A stretch of DNA of 64,000 nucleotides from BOG-908 sp965198915. Lineage in GTDB: Bacteria > Pseudomonadota > Alphaproteobacteria > Acetobacterales > Acetobacteraceae. The stretch lies in assembly GCA_965198915.1 (NCBI GenBank), contig CBDAQC010000004.1, forward strand, positions 744,001 to 808,000, given 5' to 3'. The translations under genes and the position numbers were made by a program. The notes below the pieces were generated by a model. The model made no database searches, was not told the DNA's origin, and worked only from the letters and a program-made list of their open reading frames with translations. Shown piece after piece: positions 58,243 through 64,000 of the stretch (the stretch's first letter is position 1; each line of letters begins with the position of its first letter).

Positions 58243-58815
58243 CTAGGCCGGCGCCAGACGGTGCAGGCGCCACGCGGTCAGCAGCATGATGACGGTGGCG
58301 CCGATGGCGGCGCCGATCAGTACTGGGCCGAGCCAGCCGAGCCAGGCCAGCGGCGCCATCAGATACAGCGCGTCCTCCAGGTCGAACCCCCAGCGGCCGG
58401 AATAGGCCTTGGTGCCGGGCGGGCTGCGCCGCTCCAGCAAATGCGAGAAGATGCTGCCGAGCAGCAGCGAGACGCTGGCCACCAGCCCGAGCGGTATCTC
58501 CCAGCCGCCCAGCCAGGAATGCCGCAGGCCGATACCGATTGCGGCGAACAGCAGCGCGTTCACCGCGATGTCCGAATAGGTGTCGTAGAGATGCCCCGCC
58601 GGGCTGGACAGCTTGCCCAGGCGGGCCAGTTCGCCATCCGCACGGTCCAGAAAGGCGCTGAGTATCCACAGCCAGCCGCCCCACCAGGTGCCCGCACGCG
58701 TGCCAAGCGCCAGGCCCACGCAGGCGGCCAGACCGGTGAGCAGCCGCAAGGTGGTCAGGTGGTTGGGCCGCACCGCGGTGCCGATCAGCGGCCGCACCAG
58801 CGGCCGTGCCAGCAC
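58243..58815 (-). CDS. CDP-alcohol phosphatidyltransferase (copy 1)
   Basis: A 190-residue integral membrane enzyme with the complete signature DRADGELARLGKLSSPA then GHLYDTYSD (about residues 57-82). It begins VRPLIGTAVRPNHLTTLRLL, very like copy 2. It has about six helices. The two copies differ enough after the signature (GTKAYSGRWGFDLEDALYLM here) that they may use different acceptors, or one may make an intermediate. It is preceded by the HpnL-like gene (20-base gap) and followed by the RND transporter. Confidence 0.9.
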   Translation of the reverse strand: MLARPLVRPLIGTAVRPNHLTTLRLLTGLAACVGLALGTRAGTWWGGWLWILSAFLDRADGELARLGKLSSPAGHLYDTYSDIAVNALLFAAIGIGLRHSWLGGWEIPLGLVASVSLLLGSIFSHLLERRSPPGTKAYSGRWGFDLEDALYLMAPLAWLGWLGPVLIGAAIGATVIMLLTAWRLHRLAPA

Positions 58816-58835
58816 GTGGCTCCAGGACGTGCCGC

Positions 58836-59858
58836 TCAGGACACGGCGTCCTCGGCCACGCGCCGGCGCACGCGCGGAAGGCGGCGCTCCATGCCGTACC
58901 AGATTGCCAGGGAGGGCAGCCCCAGCGCCACCTCGCGCAGCCGTTTGACCAGGGACAGCGCGATGCCGATTTCAGGCGAGAGGTGGAACAGCCCGCACAG
59001 CACGATGTAGCCGCCCTCCTGCACGCCCAGCGCGCCCGGCACGGCGAAACCTGCCGCCCGCAGCGCCTGGCCGAGACTCTCGATCACCAGCCCGGCCGCG
59101 AAGCCTACATCATGCCCCAGGCAATGCAGCGCCAGCCAGATCTCCGCCCCGCCCAGCAGCCACGAGGCCATGTGCCAGGCCGCGCCGGAGGCCACCGGAC
59201 GCGGCCTGGCATAGCAGCCGCGCAACGCCGCGTGCAGCCCGGCCACCTGGCCGGTGCCGGCCCAGCCCAGCCGCGCGCCCAGCCGCAAAAGGCCGGCTTC
59301 CAGCAGCCTGCCCAGGCCGAACCACTGCGCACCCACGAAGCCGGCCGCCACGCCGCACGCGCCCAGCAGGCCGGCGGCCACGTAGCCGGCCACCCCGCCG
59401 CCGCCCACCATGAGCAGCAGCAGCGCCAGGCCGAGCAGGGTGAAGGCGATCTGGGTGACCATCTCCAGCGTCAGATCCGCCACCGTGGTGGCGATCGCCG
59501 CCGGCCACGCCATGCCGCCGCCCTGCAGCAGGCGGGCGGCCACAACCGGGCCGCCGATCTGCGCCACCGGCAGCAGGTTGTTCACGCCCTCCCGCACCAG
59601 GCGCAGCGCCGCGTAGGTGGCAAAGCCGGGGCGCCGGGCCGCGAAGGCCGAGATGGCCCGCCAGCCGGCCGCCGAGGCTGCAACCTGCAGAAGGTGAAAT
59701 CCGGCCACGGCAGCCAGCCCCAGCCATCCCGCCCGGCCCAGCAGCCCCGCCACCTGGCTGACCCCGTATGTGCGCAGCAGCCACGCCGCCAAGCACAGCC
59801 CGGCCACGCCTGCCAGGATCGGCACTGCCTTCACGCCGCCTGCTCCGGCGGCCGGCAT
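58836..59858 (-). CDS. HpnL-like membrane protein (LPG synthase/flippase superfamily)
   Basis: A 340-residue integral membrane protein with about eight helices of the UPF0104/LPG_synthase_TM superfamily. The typical mid-protein pieces are FATYAALRLVREGVNNLLPV, AQIGGPVVAARLLQGGG and the C-terminal RAAGFAVPGALGVQEGGYIV. HpnL sits in hopanoid clusters and related proteins are proposed to flip lipids; MprF-type members transfer amino acids, but only the membrane part is present here. The ATG at 59858 is used; a GTG eight codons later is possible. It is divergent from the aminotransferase with only 35 bases between starts, so their promoters overlap each other's coding starts. Confidence 0.82.
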   Translation of the reverse strand: MPAAGAGGVKAVPILAGVAGLCLAAWLLRTYGVSQVAGLLGRAGWLGLAAVAGFHLLQVAASAAGWRAISAFAARRPGFATYAALRLVREGVNNLLPVAQIGGPVVAARLLQGGGMAWPAAIATTVADLTLEMVTQIAFTLLGLALLLLMVGGGGVAGYVAAGLLGACGVAAGFVGAQWFGLGRLLEAGLLRLGARLGWAGTGQVAGLHAALRGCYARPRPVASGAAWHMASWLLGGAEIWLALHCLGHDVGFAAGLVIESLGQALRAAGFAVPGALGVQEGGYIVLCGLFHLSPEIGIALSLVKRLREVALGLPSLAIWYGMERRLPRVRRRVAEDAVS

Positions 59859-59893
59859 TGCCCGCCGCCCACCCGCCGGGCTACGCCGCGCCC

Positions 59894-60997
59894 ATGCCCG
59901 ACATCGAGGACCAGCCGACGCTGCTGCTCACCCCCGGCCCGCTGACCACGTCCGCCCGCACCAGGGCGGCCCTGGGCCGGGACTGGGGCTCGCGCGACGC
60001 CGCGTTCATCGCGCTGAGCGAATCCGTGCGCGCCAGGCTCGCCGGGCTGGCGGGCGGTACCGGCAGCCACGTGGCGGTGCCGATCCAGGGCGCCGGCACC
60101 TTCGCGGTGGAAGCCGCGGTGCAAAGCCTGGTGCCGCGGGATGGCCGGCTGCTGGTGCTGGTCAACGGCGCCTACGGCCGGCGGATCGCCGATATGGCGG
60201 AGAGGATCGGCCGCTTGGGCGGGGTGATCGAGACGGCAGAGGACCGGCCCGTCGATGCGGCGCGGCTGCGCCAGGCCCTGGCGGCGGATCCCGCGCTGAC
60301 CGACGTGGCCCTGGTGCATTGCGAGACGACCAGCGGAATTCTGAACCCGCTGGCCGAATTGGCCGGCGTGGTGCGCGCGGCCGGGCGGCGGCTGATCCTG
60401 GACGCGATGAGCTCCTTCGGCGCCGTGCCGATCGACCTGCGCGCCACGCCCTGCGCGGCGGTGATCGGCTCGGCCAACAAGGGGCTGGAGGGCGTGCCCG
60501 GCCTGGGCTTCGTCATCGCCGAGCTGTCGCACCTGGCCGGCTGTGCCGGGAACGCCGTGAGCCTGAGCCTGGACCTGCACGCGCAGTGGCGCGGCTTCGA
60601 GGCAAACCAGCAATGGCGCTTCACCCCGCCGGTGCAGGTGGTGGCCGGGCTGGCCGCCGCACTGGACCAGCTGGAGGAGGAAGGCGGCGTGACGCCGCGG
60701 CACGCCCGTTACCAGGCCAACTGCGCCATGCTGACCGCCGGCCTGCGCGCGCATGGCTTCGTGACGTATCTGGACGATGCCGTGCAGGCGCCGGTGATCG
60801 TGACGTTCCGCATCCCCGAGGGCGGGTGGTTCGATTTCGAGGCGTTCTACGCGTTCCTGGTGGCGCGCGGGGTGGTGATCTATCCGGGCAAGCTGACGCG
60901 GGAGCCTAGCTTTCGGATCGGTTGCATTGGCGCGATTGGGGCTGCGGAAATAGCGCGGGCGTTGGCGGCGGTGGGTGCGTTTATGGTGGCGAAGTAA
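59894..60997 (+). CDS. aepZ: 2-aminoethylphosphonate aminotransferase (PhnW/AepZ type)
   Basis: A 367-residue class V PLP-dependent aminotransferase. The family marks are LLLTPGPLTTS, PIQGAGTFAVEAAV, CETTSGILNPL, ILDAMSSFGAVPIDL and the PLP lysine Lys196 in SANKGLEGVPGLGF. PhnW converts 2-aminoethylphosphonate and pyruvate to phosphonoacetaldehyde and alanine; next to PEP mutase and phosphonopyruvate decarboxylase the reaction is expected to run toward 2-aminoethylphosphonate, as for AepZ in Bacteroides. It is the only plus-strand gene in the cluster. The ATG at 59894 is chosen by alignment of MPDIEDQPTLLLTPGPL; no good Shine-Dalgarno is seen. A repeat element begins at the base after its stop. 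Confidence 0.9.
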   Translation: MPDIEDQPTLLLTPGPLTTSARTRAALGRDWGSRDAAFIALSESVRARLAGLAGGTGSHVAVPIQGAGTFAVEAAVQSLVPRDGRLLVLVNGAYGRRIADMAERIGRLGGVIETAEDRPVDAARLRQALAADPALTDVALVHCETTSGILNPLAELAGVVRAAGRRLILDAMSSFGAVPIDLRATPCAAVIGSANKGLEGVPGLGFVIAELSHLAGCAGNAVSLSLDLHAQWRGFEANQQWRFTPPVQVVAGLAAALDQLEEEGGVTPRHARYQANCAMLTAGLRAHGFVTYLDDAVQAPVIVTFRIPEGGWFDFEAFYAFLVARGVVIYPGKLTREPSFRIGCIGAIGAAEIARALAAVGAFMVAK

Positions 60998-61135
60998 GGA
61001 AGAAAGGCCTTCTTTTTCGAGAAAAAGAAGCAAAAAGCTTTTGTTTGCGCTGTCGCGGAGCTGCAACGAGGTGCGCTTAGAACAAACAAAAGTTTTTTGG
61101 TTCTTTTCTTCAAAAAAGAACTGCTTGCTTGCTTC
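60998..61135. repeat. Inverted-repeat element, type B left and variant right arm
   Basis: Left arm 60998-61043 (GGCCTTCTTTTTCGAG, AAAAAGAAGC, AAAAAGCTTTTG). The interior starts GCGCTGTCGCGG and has GGTGCGCTTAG. The right arm 61087-61135 is the GGTTCTTTTCTTC...GAACTGCTTGCTTGC variant. It exactly fills the gap between the converging aepZ and aepY genes (stops at 60997 and 61139). Confidence 0.88.
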
Positions 61136-61138
61136 CAC

Positions 61139-62281
61139 TCAACCCGCCGCCAACACGAAATCGCGGAACCGCCGCGCCACCTCATGCGGCGCCACCGTCG
61201 GCCGGCCCAGCTTGTCCATCGACCCAGGCCGTATGCGCACATGCAGCAGCACCGGCCCGACCAGCCCGAGCGCCGCGGCGAACGCCGTAGCGAAACCAGG
61301 TTCCGAATCGCAACTGAAAGCGTGGGCGTAGCCGCAGCACAGCGCCACGCCAGCGAAATCGACGCTGGCGGACACGGTGGCCTGGCCGCCGGTGGAATCG
61401 TGCACGCCGTTATCCAGCAATATGTGCAGCAGGCCTTGCGGCTGGTAGGCGCCGATGGTGGCCAGGGCGCCGAGCTTCATCAGGGCCGCGCCGTCACCGT
61501 CCAGAACGATGGTGCGGCGGCCGGTGGCCAGCGCCAGGCCCAGGCCCATCGGTGCCGCGCCGCCCATCGAGCCCACCTGGTAGAGGTGCTGCGCCCGGTC
61601 GGCCAGGGTGAACAGCTCGCGGCCGGTCTTGCCGGTGGTGGCGATCACCGGCGCGTCCGGCGGGACGGCGGCGAGCAGGCGCTCCAATATGGCGGCCCTG
61701 GCGGGGCGCGGGCCGTGCTCGCGCAAATCCGTGCGGGTGCCGGCCGGGGGCGGCGGGCGGGCGCGTTCGTCCAGGGCCTCCTCGGCGAGGTCGCCTTTCT
61801 GCATGACGAAGGCGAAAGGCAGACCGGTACGGTCCATCTCCGCGCGCGCCTGGGTGAAGGCGGGGCCGAGCGCCTCCGTCGTTTGCGGGAACGGCGCCTG
61901 CTCCAGGCGCATTGTGGTCAGCAGGTCCTGGGTGATCTCGCCCATAAGCGCGTGTTGCGGCTCGTCCGCCAGGCCGGGCTGGCCACGCCAGGTGACGATC
62001 AGCAGGGTGGGTATGCGGAACGGCGTGTTCAGCGAGGTGAGCGGGTTTACTGCGTTGCCCAGGCCGGAGTTCTGGCACATCACCACCGTCTGGCGGCCGC
62101 CCAGCCAAGCGCCTGCGGCGATGGCCACCGCCTCGCCCTCGCTGGCCGCGGCCACGTAGTCCAGCGTGCGGTCGCTGGCCACGCGGTTGATCAGCGGGGT
62201 GAGGAAGCTGCACGGCACGCCGGTGTAGAAGCTGAACCCTGACGCGCCAGCCGCCTGCAGGGCCGCGCCCGCCGGAAGCAC
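61139..62281 (-). CDS. aepY: Phosphonopyruvate decarboxylase
   Basis: A 380-residue TPP enzyme that decarboxylates phosphonopyruvate to phosphonoacetaldehyde, the irreversible step that pulls phosphonate synthesis forward. The N-terminal FSFYTGVPCSFLTPLINRVA is diagnostic of the phosphonopyruvate branch. The TPP pocket has AAASEGEAVAIAAGAWLGGR, and the TPP-Mg motif is LDGDGAALMKLGALATIGA ending in ILLDNGVHDSTGGQ. The start is GTG at 62281. It begins 19 bases after aepX stops, in one leftward transcript. Confidence 0.93.
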   Translation of the reverse strand: MLPAGAALQAAGASGFSFYTGVPCSFLTPLINRVASDRTLDYVAAASEGEAVAIAAGAWLGGRQTVVMCQNSGLGNAVNPLTSLNTPFRIPTLLIVTWRGQPGLADEPQHALMGEITQDLLTTMRLEQAPFPQTTEALGPAFTQARAEMDRTGLPFAFVMQKGDLAEEALDERARPPPPAGTRTDLREHGPRPARAAILERLLAAVPPDAPVIATTGKTGRELFTLADRAQHLYQVGSMGGAAPMGLGLALATGRRTIVLDGDGAALMKLGALATIGAYQPQGLLHILLDNGVHDSTGGQATVSASVDFAGVALCCGYAHAFSCDSEPGFATAFAAALGLVGPVLLHVRIRPGSMDKLGRPTVAPHEVARRFRDFVLAAG

Positions 62282-62300
62282 TAGGCTGGCCTCTCTGGCA

Positions 62301-63932
62301 TCAAGGGAAGTTCCGCGCGTCTGCCAGGTCCGTCAGCGTATCCACGTCCAGCCAGTGCCCGGTGATGTAGTGCACCGCCACCTCGCAGCGGGCGCCCAGC
62401 CGGGCGATGACCGCCAGCAGGTCGGCCTGCGGCAGCGTGCCGTCCGCCTGCATGGCGGCGAGTTCCTCGCGCAGCGCTTCGGTACCTCGCTCGCTGGCGT
62501 GCATCAGGCCGATCCACTCGCCGGCCGCCTGGTCCCTGGCCACGGCCACGCCGGTCAGGCGCGCCGGCGCGTCGTCCAGGTAGGACGCGGTGTCACGCCG
62601 GTCCGCGCCCACCAGGTCGGCGGGGTTGGCGTCCGCGCGCAGCGACGAGTCGACGACGATGGTGACGTCCGCCGGCGAGGCGAGCAGGCCTTCCAGCACG
62701 TAGCGCCGGAACAGCACGTCGCCGTAGGACACCACCAGCTCGCCACGGAGGCGCGGCATGGCGCAGGCGAGCGAGGCCGCCTCCCCGGTTTCGGCGTAGG
62801 CCGGGTTGTCCACCACCCCGAAGCCATCGGCCACGATCGCCTCGCTGGCATAGCCGCGCACCACGGTGACGTCATGCACGCCGCCGGCGCCCAGCGTATC
62901 GAGCAGCCGGTGCAGCAGCGGGCGGCCGCGTATGTCCACCAGGCATTTCGGCAGGCTGGCGGTGACGTGGCCGAGCGCGCTGCCGCGGGAGGCGGCCAGC
63001 ACCACGCCCTGCACATGGCGGCTGCGCGGCAGGTAGCGCAGCGAGGCCTCCTCCAGCTCGTCATTGCCGGTCAGCCGGAAGATGTCGCGCACGCTGGTGA
63101 TGCGGTCCTCGACCTCCATCAGCGACTCGGTCCGCGCGATCAGCCGCGCCGTCTCCCGCATAGCAGTGATCGAGGCGCGCACCAGATGGTTGGCCCAGAT
63201 GACGGTGGAAATGCCGGCGGCGCGCAGCGTGTCGGTGGGCGTCGCGTAGTACATCGTCGGTACCACCACGATCGGGCAGCGGCCGTCCCAGCTTTTCATG
63301 AAGGCGGCGATCTCGCCGAAATCGCTGCGCTTGGAGTGCACCAGAACCGCGTCCGCGCCCGCCGCGTGGTAGGCTTCCGCGCGGCGCAACGCCTCGTCCA
63401 TCGAATGGCCGGAGATCAGCGCCTCGGTGCGTGCCACGATGCAGAAATTTTCGTCCGTCTGCGAATCCTTGCCGGCGCGTATGCGGCCGCAGAACTCTTC
63501 GGTATCGGCCAGAAGCTGACGCTCGCCCAGGAAGGAGTTTGTTTTCGGGAACAGCTTGTCTTCGAGGCAGACGCCCGCGATGCCGCGCTCGCCCAGCTTG
63601 CGCACCAGGCGGCGCACGTTGTTGAAATTGCCATAACCCGTGTCGCCATCGACAAGAATGGGCAGCGTGCTGGCATCCGCCATGAATTCCAGCACGTCCA
63701 GCACCTGTGTCCAGGACGCCTCGTTGTTGTCGCGCAGGCCCAGTGACGCGGAAATCGACAGGCCGGAGGCCCAGATTCCGGCAAAGCCCGATTCCTCGAC
63801 GATCTTGGCCGACAGTCCGCTATGCGCCTCCATCAGGAAGGCCAGATCCGGCAAGACGAGCAGGGAGCGGAGCTCGGCCGGGCGGGACAGGCCGCGTAGA
63901 TACGCACGGGTAAGCGGTGCTTGATCGGGCAA
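62301..63932 (-). CDS. aepX: PEP mutase fused to phosphonate nucleotidyltransferase
   Basis: A 543-residue two-domain protein. Residues about 20-295 are phosphoenolpyruvate mutase, which makes the C-P bond: LMEAHSGLSAKIVEESGFAG, LVDGDTGYGNFNNV and the diagnostic EDKLFPKTNS (124-133). Residues about 308-543 are a nucleotidyltransferase of the PntC type: VVLAASRGSALGHVTASLPK (about 310-329), VSYGDVLF and HWLDVDTLTDL. PntC enzymes make CMP-2-aminoethylphosphonate; PEP mutase-PntC fusions are known. The nucleotide loop is unusual: the Arg normal in GxGxR is Ala319 and an earlier Gly is Ser. The start is TTG at 63932; no upstream in-frame ATG and no clear Shine-Dalgarno. Confidence 0.92.
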   Translation of the reverse strand: MPDQAPLTRAYLRGLSRPAELRSLLVLPDLAFLMEAHSGLSAKIVEESGFAGIWASGLSISASLGLRDNNEASWTQVLDVLEFMADASTLPILVDGDTGYGNFNNVRRLVRKLGERGIAGVCLEDKLFPKTNSFLGERQLLADTEEFCGRIRAGKDSQTDENFCIVARTEALISGHSMDEALRRAEAYHAAGADAVLVHSKRSDFGEIAAFMKSWDGRCPIVVVPTMYYATPTDTLRAAGISTVIWANHLVRASITAMRETARLIARTESLMEVEDRITSVRDIFRLTGNDELEEASLRYLPRSRHVQGVVLAASRGSALGHVTASLPKCLVDIRGRPLLHRLLDTLGAGGVHDVTVVRGYASEAIVADGFGVVDNPAYAETGEAASLACAMPRLRGELVVSYGDVLFRRYVLEGLLASPADVTIVVDSSLRADANPADLVGADRRDTASYLDDAPARLTGVAVARDQAAGEWIGLMHASERGTEALREELAAMQADGTLPQADLLAVIARLGARCEVAVHYITGHWLDVDTLTDLADARNFP

Positions 63933-63960
63933 TTCGATATGTCTCGGTAAGGGAGAGGTT

Positions 63961-63974
63961 TGACCGAGCGGTCA
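63961..63974. promoter_or_regulatory. Palindromic operator-like site upstream of aepX
   Basis: TGACCGAGCGGTCA is a perfect 6+6 inverted repeat with a 2-base centre, 29-42 bases upstream of the aepX start. TetR-family repressors often bind such sites. No regulator gene is in view; it may lie beyond the right edge. The other bases of 63933-64000 contain no gene. Confidence 0.5.
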
Positions 63975-64000
63975 CAGGGCGTACATAATCCCCGCCCAAA

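Noticed and set aside
55177..59010. 1277-codon plus-strand open frame opposite the RND transporter and phosphatidyltransferase genes
   Set aside because: It is Gly/Arg/Gln/His-rich antisense shadow of well-supported minus-strand genes, an effect of high GC content.
1..64000. CRISPR array, prophage or integrative element
   Set aside because: No regularly spaced direct repeats, no Cas, integrase, capsid or conjugation genes; the repeats seen are dispersed single copies.

Overview
The window is high-GC, densely coded DNA from an alphaproteobacterium, most likely Acetobacteraceae or another Rhodospirillales. The reasons are the order pcm - tolC - popZ-like gene - valS, an ArsR/methyltransferase gene ahead of metH, petB-petC followed by mtnP, aerobic hemF, frequent TTG/GTG starts, and a dense family of AT-rich intergenic inverted repeats. 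No stretch longer than 300 bases lacks a gene or a recognisable repeat. There is one tRNA (Cys), no rRNA, no CRISPR array, no transposase and no phage gene.

1-6.3 kb looks like an oxalate-related accessory block: an oxalate-CoA-ligase-like enzyme (cut by the window edge), a fumarylacetoacetate-hydrolase-family enzyme, a secreted beta-propeller, an OxlT-like transporter and a gamma-glutamyltransferase-fold amidohydrolase that could be an oxamate hydrolase. 6.3-14 kb is housekeeping: tRNA-Cys, pcm, tolC, popZ-like, valS, and a membrane diguanylate cyclase. 14-20.6 kb holds a sulfotransferase, a secreted protein of unknown role, two methyltransferases, a histidine kinase with an ethylene-receptor-like membrane domain, and a rhodanese. 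20.7-22 kb is the rpsF-rpsR-rplI operon. 22.2-34 kb is a leftward cluster of type I secretion genes (ABC exporter and HlyD adaptor), a Sel1-repeat protein and two glycosyltransferases. 34-40 kb holds an acetyltransferase, a CobW-like fragment, an ArsR/methyltransferase fusion, metH and mtnP. 40.9-51 kb holds petBC, hemF, nnr, an M16 protease and maeB. 51-55 kb holds two MFS exporters and a TauE-type transporter.

54.8-64 kb is the most interesting region. It encodes a complete predicted route from phosphoenolpyruvate to 2-aminoethylphosphonate: PEP mutase, phosphonopyruvate decarboxylase and aminotransferase. The mutase is fused to a nucleotidyltransferase. Next to these lie two CDP-alcohol phosphatidyltransferases, an HpnL-like membrane protein and an HpnN-like RND transporter. 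Together they suggest that CMP-aminoethylphosphonate is made and its head group attached to a membrane lipid, with dedicated lipid handling.

A second theme is a family of inverted-repeat elements, about 16 whole or partial copies. Full copies are about 140-180 bp with arms of about 40-46 bp. They often fill the whole gap between one gene's stop codon and the next gene's start or stop. They supply the C-terminal codons of one protein, and sit directly upstream of several genes that start with TTG.
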